This document shows positions 18,428 to 26,351 of a DNA stretch of 42,584 nt, piece by piece (the stretch's first letter is position 1; every line of letters starts with the position of its first letter). The position numbers were made by a program, and so were the translations under genes. Source of the DNA: Hydrogenimonas sp. (lineage in GTDB: Bacteria > Campylobacterota > Campylobacteria > Campylobacterales > Hydrogenimonadaceae); NCBI GenBank assembly GCA_015484905.1, contig WFUN01000012.1, positions 1 to 42,584 on the forward strand, given 5' to 3'. The notes under the pieces are model-generated. The model did not search any database, was not told the DNA's origin, and worked only from the letters and a program-made list of their open reading frames with translations.

Positions 18428-18909
18428 TTCCAACTTCCTCGACAGAACCATCCGGTTTCAGTTTTTTTATGGCAACCAAGCGCTGTCTGTGTCACAAGAC
18501 CTGATCTTTTAATATGTGAAATTTTATAAACAGCTCTGCCAGCCACCCGGTCACGCAGATATTTCCATTGGACCATTTCACTGTTTTCAAAGCCGCTACA
18601 AAGTGGTACAAACGGGGTATTGTCAGAGGCTGCAGGATAGATGAAACGCACTGCCTTGTCAAGATCATAATATCTTTTGGTGCAAAATGGTACGACATCC
18701 GGATACTCTTTAAAATCTACCAAATCATCGTAAACCCTATACGGTTCGATAGATATTTTTTTATTGTTCAACTCAACACATATACCACGACATTTTATCG
18801 CCTTATGCGGCCTGCCGCGCGCGACAAGACGGATCTTCTCTTTGACGCGCGCAGGCATGACGGCTACAAAACCGCCGATACCTCCCCCTGCTACAACGGT
18901 GATTTTCAT
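18424..18909 (-). CDS. PanE/ApbA-like N-terminal domain only, probably a truncated remnant
   Basis: 161 residues opening with VVAGGGIGGF and LVARGRPHKAI, the Rossmann NADP-binding start of ketopantoate reductases (family form GAGGIGG and ARG). A KRYYDLDKAV segment resembles the family K-SYDL, and PLCSGFENSEMVQ resembles the Q-NG-x-DN motif. Ketopantoate reductases have about 300 residues; here the frame ends at about half of that and the catalytic C-terminal helical domain is missing. It begins seven bases after the carbonic anhydrase stop with only a weak ribosome site, and its TGA overlaps the next gene's GTG. It is either a decayed gene retained as a translational link, or a stand-alone NADP-binding protein. 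No panE activity should be assumed. Confidence 0.5.
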   Translation of the reverse strand: MKITVVAGGGIGGFVAVMPARVKEKIRLVARGRPHKAIKCRGICVELNNKKISIEPYRVYDDLVDFKEYPDVVPFCTKRYYDLDKAVRFIYPAASDNTPFVPLCSGFENSEMVQWKYLRDRVAGRAVYKISHIKRSGLVTQTALGCHKKTETGWFCRGSWK

Positions 18910-18916
18910 CTTTTAT

Positions 18917-19555
18917 TTACTTTTCAAGAGGCAAGAAAGTACGTTTGTCAAGATCGTAATATTCTACCTTTCCCGTCTCGATTCGATAGTGCCAGCCATG
19001 CAAAAACAACTCACCGGATTCTACTTTCCGGCGAACGTTGGGATATGTCAAAAGATTTTGCAGCTGAAAGATGACTGAAAACTTTTCAGTCTCTTCCTGC
19101 AATTTCTCACTGTTTCCGTCAGTTACTCTTTTTAATGCCATCTCTTTAGCCGGCATGCCGAGTTCGAGCCATTTTATTGTATGGATCATATCCTCTTCAT
19201 GACCGCTATGGTCTTCGTAAAGCGCCTTGCAGGCTCCACAATGGCTGTGGCCGCAAATGATTATCTCTTTTACTTTCAAATGGTTGACCGCATATTCAAT
19301 TCCTGCAGCAGTAGAATGAAAATCGTTATCCGGTTTAAACGGCGGAACAAAATTTCCAACATTCCGCATGACAAAAAGATCACCCGGTCCTGTCGAAGTT
19401 ATGAGATTCGGAAGCACTCTGGAATCGCTGCATCCGATGAAAAGCGCTCTTGGACTTTGCCCTTTCTCAACAAGTTCGAGAAACTCCTTTTCATGCTCCT
19501 TGAAGTGTTCGGAACGAAATGCCTCCACTCCCTTGACCCAATATTCGTGTTTCAT
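18917..19555 (-). CDS. Beta-class carbonic anhydrase
   Basis: Interconverts CO2 and bicarbonate. The zinc ligands and catalytic dyad are all present: Cys42, Asp44 and Arg46 in GCSDSR, and His103 with Cys106 in CGHSHCGAC. 212 residues is typical of the cab/can-type bacterial enzymes. No signal peptide, so it is cytoplasmic. AGGAGG five bases before the ATG fixes the start. It follows a small gene by eight bases and is followed after seven bases by the PanE-like ORF and the transporter, giving a four-gene unit. In an autotroph it would supply bicarbonate or CO2 to carboxylases; a role coupled to the linked transporter is inference. Confidence 0.96.
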   Translation of the reverse strand: MKHEYWVKGVEAFRSEHFKEHEKEFLELVEKGQSPRALFIGCSDSRVLPNLITSTGPGDLFVMRNVGNFVPPFKPDNDFHSTAAGIEYAVNHLKVKEIIICGHSHCGACKALYEDHSGHEEDMIHTIKWLELGMPAKEMALKRVTDGNSEKLQEETEKFSVIFQLQNLLTYPNVRRKVESGELFLHGWHYRIETGKVEYYDLDKRTFLPLEK

Positions 19556-19563
19556 CTTGCCTC

Positions 19564-19773
19564 CTAGTAGTTGTCGTACTTACCGGTTTCCACTTCCTCT
19601 TTAAGGCGGTTTATTGCCTCCTCCATAGCCGTGATTATGAGCCTTGCAGATTTCCGACCGTCATTTTCGGGTATATCCCAGTCGAATATCTTCATATTTG
19701 CCTTGAATATGGTCCTTATCTCGGTCTCTATCTCTCCTTTCATCTTCTCGTATTCTCTGTGCTGAGCATCCAT
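19564..19773 (-). CDS. Small charged helical protein, unknown function
   Basis: 69 residues, nearly all predicted helix by eye, rich in Glu, Lys and Arg, with FDWDIPENDGRKSARLIITAMEEAINRL in the middle. No membrane segment, Cys pair or known motif. A good ribosome site (AGAGGTAGAAA) precedes the ATG, and its stop lies eight bases before the carbonic anhydrase start, so it is a real first gene of that operon. I do not recognise a family. A small regulatory or structural partner of the carbonic anhydrase is possible but unsupported. Confidence 0.6.
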   Translation of the reverse strand: MDAQHREYEKMKGEIETEIRTIFKANMKIFDWDIPENDGRKSARLIITAMEEAINRLKEEVETGKYDNY

Positions 19774-19795
19774 TTTTCTACCTCTGGTTTTTCTT

Positions 19796-19854
19796 ACTCC
19801 ACCAACAATGCATTGTCAAACCATGAATTCGACATACACATATGTCGGTGGAGT
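19796..19854. promoter_or_regulatory. Nested dyads able to form a three-way junction, upstream of the carbonic anhydrase operon
   Basis: An outer pair ACTCCACC (19796-19803) / GGTGGAGT (19847-19854) encloses two inner perfect dyads: the palindrome ACAATGCATTGT (19805-19816) and CGACATA-CACA-TATGTCG (19830-19847). The outer and second inner stems share base 19847. The block lies 23-81 bases before the small gene that starts the carbonic anhydrase operon. It could be a pair of repressor operators or an RNA leader fold. No protein partner can be named. Confidence 0.45.
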
Positions 19855-20263
19855 CATTATTGTATAGATTTTTGGAGAAAATGGCAATAACTGGCGAGAC
19901 TGTTTTCTTGAATACAAAAGCGCTGTTTTTTACACCATTCATCATAAAAACCCTGCCGTGCCGTTTTGGAGAAAGAGACTATCGAACCTTTCAAAAACCC
20001 AGAATTTTAAAATTTCAGAATATTCAGCGCAAAGCAGATCACGACAGTAGCGACTTTTCAGATATCCTTAGATCTCGCTTTCGATAAAAAAACAAAATAC
20101 TGTGCAGCAAGAGACAAAGGTGTTTTGTATGTGATAAAAATCATGATACATATAAAACAGAATCGAAAAGATTTTACCGCCATATCCGTAACACGAAAAG
20201 GCGATCCGCTTCTTTTGGAAAGAGAATACAATCTTTTTTAAACAGTGTGATTTATCGATAGCC
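19855..20263. other. Intergenic DNA with an open but startless frame
   Basis: About 400 bases without a supported gene. On the plus strand a frame is open from 20011 to about 20240, reading protein-like near its end (RDKGVLYVIKI, then GDPLLLEREYNLF), but it has no ribosome site and only internal weak starts. It may be a gene remnant. A second plus-strand frame starting at 19842 begins inside the dyad block and looks spurious. Confidence 0.3.
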
Positions 20264-20749
20264 CTACCGTTTTCTCACTTTTCTTTCACGATTGACAGAG
20301 CGTATCCAGAGCCAGTTGATGAGATAATATACCGTAATTGAAACGACCACTGAGTAGAAAAAGGTTCCCACATATAGAGGAATAAAAATATCGTCGAGAT
20401 GGCTTTGAAACCATTCGATTGTCATCTGTACATCGCCAAGTGGCTCAGTTCTTAAAATCCATGTACCGGTAAGATACTCCATATAGTACATAGGTGGCAT
20501 AGTAATAGGGTTGGAGAGCCAAACCATTGATATTGCTATAGGAATATTGAAACGAACAAAAAAGGAGACAGCAAGAACGGCAAGCATCTGAAAAGGCATC
20601 GGAATAAAAGCTATGAATATCCCAACAAGCAGCGCCTTTGTTACAGACCTCCTGTTGACTGAAAGAAATTCTCTTGGAATCTTGTATTTTTGTATAAACG
20701 CCTCTATTTTGCCATTGTGACGCTTCTTTTTGAAAACTTTTCTAACCAT
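20264..20749 (-). CDS. DUF2062 membrane protein
   Basis: 161 residues with the DUF2062 layout: a basic N-terminus, SVTKALLVGIFIAFIPMPFQM, then a second helix around AISMVWLSNPITMPPMYYMEYLTG, and a C-terminal helix near 122-146 followed by a basic tail. The conserved NP-x-T-x-PP motif of the family is present as NPITMPP. The biochemical role of DUF2062 is unknown; some members lie next to glycosyltransferases or phospholipid genes. Here it stands alone. GGAG is three bases upstream of ATG 20749. Confidence 0.85.
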   Translation of the reverse strand: MVRKVFKKKRHNGKIEAFIQKYKIPREFLSVNRRSVTKALLVGIFIAFIPMPFQMLAVLAVSFFVRFNIPIAISMVWLSNPITMPPMYYMEYLTGTWILRTEPLGDVQMTIEWFQSHLDDIFIPLYVGTFFYSVVVSITVYYLINWLWIRSVNRERKVRKR

Positions 20750-20837
20750 ATACTCCGCTTAGATGCATGTTCTTTCTTTTTTATTTTCCAACTTTTCACT
20801 TTTTGCAGACTCGTGGGCCCATATGAAGATTATATGC

Positions 20838-20853
20838 CTTTGCAAATGCAAAG
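20838..20853. repeat. Perfect palindrome upstream of the DUF2062 gene
   Basis: CTTTGCAAATGCAAAG is a 7+2+7 perfect inverted repeat, about 90 bases before the DUF2062 start, in a spacer that lacks a supported gene. It could be an operator; no partner is known. Confidence 0.3.
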
Positions 20854-20945
20854 TCAAGTCGGTTTCAGAGTAAAAGATTTGGTCAAATCGTACATGCAAG
20901 CTTGGTTTTATAAAGATCCGGTAACCAGACTGATCTTTGTTTGCC

Positions 20946-22214
20946 TCAAAAAATAAGACGTTCCGAAACGAGCAGTCCTGCAAGCATAATTCCCAGTGTA
21001 ATCATAAAAAACTGCATCAGCTTCCACCCCAGCCTGGCTCCACCGATCCAATAGACAATAATCAGTTTTACAATCGAGTTGGTCACTGAGGCGATAACTA
21101 TACCGTTCATCGATGCCTCGTTTGCCAATTTTGAATCCTTTGCCATCTGGCTCAGTGAAAGCGTAATAGCATCTACATCGGTTATACCGGAGACCAGCGA
21201 TACGATATATACTCCTATATTACCGTAACGTGTCTGAACAAATGCGATGGCTCCATATATGATTCCGAAAATAAGGCCAAATTTTATCGCCTCACTAAGC
21301 TGCAACGGATTTTTCGCTATTGAAGGGTTTTCGAGACTGATTTCAACTGCTTTGGAGTGGATGAAAAGATAATAGCTGAAAACCAGCCCTGCCAAAGATG
21401 CGCCAATATAGGCAGGGGCAAGTCTGACAGCGAGCTCCGGATGAATGACAAACGCTTCAAAAAGTACTCTTAAGTACATAAAAGTGGCTGCAACGGCAAT
21501 GCCGCCGGCATAATTGTTTAGCAGCTCGTTTCGCTTTTGAAACATTTTAGACAAAGAGACGGAGACGGCAGTAGAAGAGATCAGTCCACCTGCAGCACCT
21601 GTCAGAAATACTCCATGTTTTTGACCAAGGACTTTGATGGCCACATACCCTACGAAAGAGATCCCTGATATAATTACGGCCATTAGCCATGTCTTATACG
21701 GATTGAAGAGTTTGTAAGGGCCTATCATTTGGTCCGGCAAAACCGGCAAAACTACAAAACTCATGGCCAGAAGCAAAATAACGGCACTTGTATCGGTTGT
21801 GGAGATATGAGACTCTATCCTACGAAGCCTGGGCTTTATTTCAAGAAGAATTATCATGATGACACCGATAAAAACGGCGTAGTTTTCCAGGTCGAACCAT
21901 ACCATAAGTCCAAGAACGAATGTGATTATAGCGGCGATCTGTGTCGTCATGCCTCTTTTTTGAGAGGTTTTGACTTTCAGAAAGTATGACAAACCCACCA
22001 AAAAACCGATGACTGCCATTGCGATAAAAATAAAACCTGAGATATACCTTTCCAGCCATCCGGCGAGATATCCGGCAAGAGCTATCAACGCAAAGGTACG
22101 GGAACCGGCAAAGGTCTGCTCTTTTTTGTAAATATAGGTCATAGAGCGTTGCATGCCAATCGCAAAACCGAGCAAAATAGCTATCAAAAGAGATTTTACG
22201 ATGTCATACTCCAC
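20946..22214 (-). CDS. MgtC/SapB plus DUF4010 membrane protein
   Basis: 422 residues, about 12 hydrophobic helices. The N-terminal third (LLGFAIGMQRSMTYI, then AGSRTFALIALAGYLAG) is the MgtC/SapB domain. The remainder carries DUF4010 signatures: STTDTSAVILLLAMSFVVLPVLPD, GLISSTAVSVSLS and VSGITDVDAITLSL. Proteins of this build are annotated as possible Mg2+ or small-molecule carriers, but transport is unproven. The start is GTG at 22214, seven bases after GGAG in the end of the upstream gene. The two genes overlap by 11 bases, so it is probably co-translated with the antiporter/P-ATPase fusion. Confidence 0.82.
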   Translation of the reverse strand: MEYDIVKSLLIAILLGFAIGMQRSMTYIYKKEQTFAGSRTFALIALAGYLAGWLERYISGFIFIAMAVIGFLVGLSYFLKVKTSQKRGMTTQIAAIITFVLGLMVWFDLENYAVFIGVIMIILLEIKPRLRRIESHISTTDTSAVILLLAMSFVVLPVLPDQMIGPYKLFNPYKTWLMAVIISGISFVGYVAIKVLGQKHGVFLTGAAGGLISSTAVSVSLSKMFQKRNELLNNYAGGIAVAATFMYLRVLFEAFVIHPELAVRLAPAYIGASLAGLVFSYYLFIHSKAVEISLENPSIAKNPLQLSEAIKFGLIFGIIYGAIAFVQTRYGNIGVYIVSLVSGITDVDAITLSLSQMAKDSKLANEASMNGIVIASVTNSIVKLIIVYWIGGARLGWKLMQFFMITLGIMLAGLLVSERLIF

Positions 22215-25200
22215 TCTTTTCTCCTTTGTTCTTTCGTTTCACAATCCACCACTCGAAAGATTTATACAATTCTACCGCAATAAAGATCGGCACCGCCACT
22301 TCAAAGATCAACAGCCAATCTTCCCATCGAAGTGGTACTGTATGCAGAGCTTCTTGCAAAAAAGGAACGTATATGGCGGCAACCTGCGAGGCGACCGTAA
22401 GGATCCATGCCCCCAGTACCCACGGATTTGAAAAGAAGCCGATCACCGGCATCGGCGCACGCAGACTGCGATAGTTGAAGACATTCATCTTCTCCAGGAT
22501 TATGATGCCGGTAAACGCTACAGTCTGAGCCAAAGCGACCGCTTCGTGTTCGGGCAAGCCGGAAGAGAGATAGCGGTGAAAAAGCCAGAGCGATCCAAAG
22601 CCTATGTATGAGCCTAGAAGCAGTATCATTACTATACCTCTAAGCTGCAAGAAAGGGGCGTTTATGGAGTGTGGAGGGCGCTCCATAATTCCCTTTTCAG
22701 CCGGTTCCAGCCCAAGTGCTACAGCAGTCATACCGTCTGTGACCAAGTTCATCCACAAAATCTGTACCGGTAGCAGAATCAACGGACCTCCCATAAGGAT
22801 ATTGACAAATATAGCTATCACCTCGCCCATGTTGGATGAGAGAAGATATGTGACGAACTTCTTTATGTTGTCATACTGTCGGCGCCCCTCTTTGACCGCT
22901 TTTACAATAGAGGCGAAGTTGTCGTCCAGCAGTATCATATCGGCTGCACCTTTGGCGACATCCGTACCGCGTTTTCCCATAGCTATACCGATATCGGCCC
23001 GTTTAAGAGCAGGGGCGTCGTTGACACCATCCCCGGTCATAGCCGTCACGAGTCCCTCCGACTGCAGTAAAGATACGATGCGCAGTTTGTCCTGCGGTGT
23101 CGTACGTGCAAAAATCAATCCCTCTTTGAGTGCGGTTTTGAGCGCATCGTCATCCATACGGGCCAGTTCGTCTCCGGTGATCGCCCGAGTAGCTTTCAGC
23201 CCGATCTCCTTTGCGATCGCCAACGCGGTAAGCGGAGCGTCCCCCGTGATCATCACAACCTCTATTCCGGCTCTGCGTGCCGTCTCTATCGCTTCCGGAA
23301 CTTCAGGCCTTGGCGGATCTATTATCCCCACAACTCCCAGCAGTATCAGATCTTTTTCGACATCTTCCGGATCGAGTTTCGTATCGGGCGGAAGAACACG
23401 CTTTGCCATAGCAAGAGTGCGCAATCCCCTTTTGGCCAAATTTACGTAAGCCTTTTCGAACGCCTCTTTCATCCTATCGTCGAGCGGTTTTTTTCCGGTA
23501 CCGTCGTAGTAGTATTTCGCCCGCTCAAGCAAGATCTCCGGTGCACCCTTGACATAAGCAACCCTCTTTCCACTCTCCTCTACGACAACCGTCATTCTCT
23601 TTCGTTTGGAGTTGAACGAAAACTCGCTCACCACTTTAGGCTCACCGGGCACCAACCACGCTTTGTAGGCGGCCACTATCAAAGAGGCCTCCGTAGGCTC
23701 ACCTGCAATCTTCCACCCATCTTTCTCTTTGGTGAGTGAAGCGTGGTTGCACAGATATCCGGTCTTTAGAAGCAGAAGCAGATCTCTTCTGCTTTTGTAG
23801 TCGAGTCTCTCTCCATCGACCTCGAAATGGCCAGCCGGGTCGTAACCGCTTCCAGTGACATCAACGCCTCCGCCAAAAAGCCAGATCTTTTTGACCGTCA
23901 TCTGATTCTTTGTCAGCGTACCGGTCTTGTCGGTACATATGACATTGGCACTACCCAGGTTTTCGGCAGCCTGCAGCCTGCGCAAAAGAGCGTTGCGGCG
24001 AACCATCGCCTTGACTCCAAGTGCCAGCGTTATCGTAACGACTGCCGGCAGCCCTTCCGGCACTACCGCCACGGCCAGAGATACTCCGGTAAGGAACATT
24101 TCCATCAGATCTTTGCCAAAAATATATCCAACGACGACAACAAGTGCCGATATGGCCACCGAAAGAACGCCCAGTTTCTTGCCCAAAACCGCCAACTTTC
24201 TCTGCAGCGGCGTTGCTGTCTGTTTCACTTCGCTTGTCAGTTTGGCTATCTTTCCGAACTCTGTAGACATACCGGTCGCTACTACCACCCCTTTGGCATA
24301 ACCGTTGGTAACGTTCGTACCCATCCAGACCATATCACTCCGCTCGGCCAAAGGTGCAGCCTCCGGCACCGCTTTCACCCTCTTGACGACAGAGACGGAC
24401 TCGCCGGTCAGCGCCGACTCGTCCACTTTCAGGTTGACCGCCTCGAGCAACCTGAGATCTGCAGGAACACGATCGCCAATCTCCAGCAAAACTATGTCGC
24501 CCGGCACCAGCTGCGAGGCGTCGATGCGGCTCTCTTTTCCGTCACGAACGACCCGGCACGAGGGAGATAGCATCTTTTGCAGCGCCTCTATGGCCCTTTC
24601 GGCTTTGAACTCCTGCACAAAACCGAGTATACCGTTTAGAATGACTATCGCCATAATCGTTACGGCATCTCCTATCTCTCCTATCGCGAACGAAATGCCG
24701 GCGGCTATGAGCAAAATCAGTATCAGCACATCTGTAAACTGTCTCAGAAAAACCAGGTACCACTTCTCTTTGTGTACTGCCTCTATTCGGTTGTAGCCGT
24801 ACTCTCCAAGACGCTTGCGCACCTCCTGTGCAAACAATCCCTTTTTCGGATCGCTTCGCAGAAGCTTCAAAACCTCATCCGCCCTCCTGGCGTACCACTT
24901 TGTCACCGCTTCGCCGACCGCTATAGCCTCCGGTGCGGCTTTGGGAACGGGAGTGCTCTTCATAAGCATAAGCTCGGACCGCCATCTTGCCACAAGAACC
25001 GAGAAGGTCAGCGGTACGATTATCGTCGAGACTGAAGAGGCAGCGACAAGCGCGGTAAACAGCTTAATATCTATAATATGGGCATCAAGAAGAAGTTTGG
25101 CAACGATGATCTCCGTCGTCAGTCTCGCATTGAGACCGATACCTATGGTCCATGCCTCTTTCACCGTCAGTTTTCTCATCGGAACCAAAAAAAATATTCC

Positions 25201-26172
25201 GACAAGCTTGCCGACAAAAGCCGCCAGAAAGAGCAATATAGCCAGCTCCGGAGCTTTCACCATCCCCTCCAGATCTACACTCATACCGACCCAGAGAAAA
25301 AAGATTATTCCGAAAAAGCCGTAGCTTACCGCACGTACCGCACGGGTGGCATGCTCACCGGCTACGCCGGCGGCATCGAATACCGGGCGCATCAACATAC
25401 CCGCCACGATAGCACCTACAACCAACCCCAGATCCGAATATTCGGCAAATCCTCCAAACAGGAAAAGGACCAGTATCATCAAAATTATCAGGTTTGAAAC
25501 CTTTATTTCTGTCCAGCGAGAGAGCGGGACCAGAATGAAACGGCGGGAAAACCATGCGATTGACGTAAATATGGCGATATTTAAAGCGATATCGGCAATC
25601 TCTTTCGTATCGTTTGTTACGAGACCGCCTTCGGTGCCTATCCAGACCGATACGAAAGCGACAAGAAAAACCTCTATGACATCGTCCATAACGCCGGCAC
25701 CGATGATATAACTGCCCACTCTGGTTCTTATGAGATTGAACTCATCGAGTATCGGAACTATGACAGCCTCGGCCGTGGGCATTCTGGTTACCCCTATGAC
25801 AAACGCCAGCATCCAACCGTAATCGAGATAGAGCATAACCACCACACCCATCAGGAAAGGTATTACCGTATTGAGCACTGTCGCCCATGCGATATCGCCG
25901 CTTTGGCGCCTCATCTCTTTCATATCGATTTGAAGGCCTATAAAAAAGAGCAAAAAAAGCACACCAAGATCGGCCAGTACCGTAAATATATCGCCATTTA
26001 GACCGGTAGTCAGAATATTCCCAACCGGGGTATAGTGGATGCCCATTGCGACAAAAAGCGCCGCAATGATGCCGGGTATTTTAAGACGCTCGAAAAATCC
26101 GGCCAGAAAATAGGTAAGGCCGAAAAGAAGAGAAAGCAGAAGAAGAAATTCACCCAAAAGTTGATCGTTCAT
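22204..26172 (-). CDS. CPA2 cation:proton antiporter fused to a Ca2+-type P-ATPase
   Basis: A single uninterrupted frame of 1322 residues. Residues 1-400 form a CPA2 (KefB/NapA-like) antiporter with 12 or so helices, a TRMPTAEAVIVP broken-helix segment near 129-140 and the ion-binding Asp163-Asp164 pair (VMDD). A short linker (401-420) leads to a complete P2-type ATPase. It has the cation-ATPase N-domain (421-490), the actuator TGES motif, phosphorylated Asp748 in CTDKTGT and GDGVNDAP. It also has the SERCA-type ion residues Glu706 in VPEGLP, Asn and Glu in SSNMGEV, and NLVTD. Residues for both SERCA calcium sites appear present. Normally the two activities are separate proteins. I infer coordinated Ca2+ (or Na+/H+) export across the inner membrane. 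It is followed by the overlapping MgtC/DUF4010 gene. Confidence 0.9.
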   Translation of the reverse strand: MNDQLLGEFLLLLSLLFGLTYFLAGFFERLKIPGIIAALFVAMGIHYTPVGNILTTGLNGDIFTVLADLGVLFLLFFIGLQIDMKEMRRQSGDIAWATVLNTVIPFLMGVVVMLYLDYGWMLAFVIGVTRMPTAEAVIVPILDEFNLIRTRVGSYIIGAGVMDDVIEVFLVAFVSVWIGTEGGLVTNDTKEIADIALNIAIFTSIAWFSRRFILVPLSRWTEIKVSNLIILMILVLFLFGGFAEYSDLGLVVGAIVAGMLMRPVFDAAGVAGEHATRAVRAVSYGFFGIIFFLWVGMSVDLEGMVKAPELAILLFLAAFVGKLVGIFFLVPMRKLTVKEAWTIGIGLNARLTTEIIVAKLLLDAHIIDIKLFTALVAASSVSTIIVPLTFSVLVARWRSELMLMKSTPVPKAAPEAIAVGEAVTKWYARRADEVLKLLRSDPKKGLFAQEVRKRLGEYGYNRIEAVHKEKWYLVFLRQFTDVLILILLIAAGISFAIGEIGDAVTIMAIVILNGILGFVQEFKAERAIEALQKMLSPSCRVVRDGKESRIDASQLVPGDIVLLEIGDRVPADLRLLEAVNLKVDESALTGESVSVVKRVKAVPEAAPLAERSDMVWMGTNVTNGYAKGVVVATGMSTEFGKIAKLTSEVKQTATPLQRKLAVLGKKLGVLSVAISALVVVVGYIFGKDLMEMFLTGVSLAVAVVPEGLPAVVTITLALGVKAMVRRNALLRRLQAAENLGSANVICTDKTGTLTKNQMTVKKIWLFGGGVDVTGSGYDPAGHFEVDGERLDYKSRRDLLLLLKTGYLCNHASLTKEKDGWKIAGEPTEASLIVAAYKAWLVPGEPKVVSEFSFNSKRKRMTVVVEESGKRVAYVKGAPEILLERAKYYYDGTGKKPLDDRMKEAFEKAYVNLAKRGLRTLAMAKRVLPPDTKLDPEDVEKDLILLGVVGIIDPPRPEVPEAIETARRAGIEVVMITGDAPLTALAIAKEIGLKATRAITGDELARMDDDALKTALKEGLIFARTTPQDKLRIVSLLQSEGLVTAMTGDGVNDAPALKRADIGIAMGKRGTDVAKGAADMILLDDNFASIVKAVKEGRRQYDNIKKFVTYLLSSNMGEVIAIFVNILMGGPLILLPVQILWMNLVTDGMTAVALGLEPAEKGIMERPPHSINAPFLQLRGIVMILLLGSYIGFGSLWLFHRYLSSGLPEHEAVALAQTVAFTGIIILEKMNVFNYRSLRAPMPVIGFFSNPWVLGAWILTVASQVAAIYVPFLQEALHTVPLRWEDWLLIFEVAVPIFIAVELYKSFEWWIVKRKNKGEKSGV

Positions 26173-26351
26173 GAAAATTCCATAAAAATTTCTTTTTTTA
26201 ATTGTACTCCCATGTCACTTCATAATATTTTAAGATTCAAGCAGCTTACACAGAGACCTAACACTCGGTAAAAAACAGAACTTGCACGAATATTACACAT
26301 GATTCGACTACAATAGAGCGAAAAAGAGATATGCCTGAAGGAGGGTTGTTT

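Noticed and set aside
19842-20087. Plus-strand 81-codon frame
   Set aside because: It starts inside a dyad with no ribosome site and has no recognisable pattern.
20011-20240. Plus-strand open stretch with protein-like ending
   Set aside because: No in-frame start with a ribosome site; kept only as a possible gene remnant in the intergenic entry.
20690-20956. Plus-strand 88-codon frame
   Set aside because: It overlaps the DUF2062 start on the opposite strand and no ribosome site is visible.
24900-24980. Possible frameshift artefact joining two genes at the antiporter/ATPase linker
   Set aside because: The frame runs through with a plausible linker and no internal stop or second ribosome site, so I treat the fusion as real.
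23827-25711. Several plus-strand frames of 120-250 codons
   Set aside because: They are antisense to the antiporter/ATPase fusion, have no ribosome sites and show Ser/Arg/Thr-rich shadow composition.
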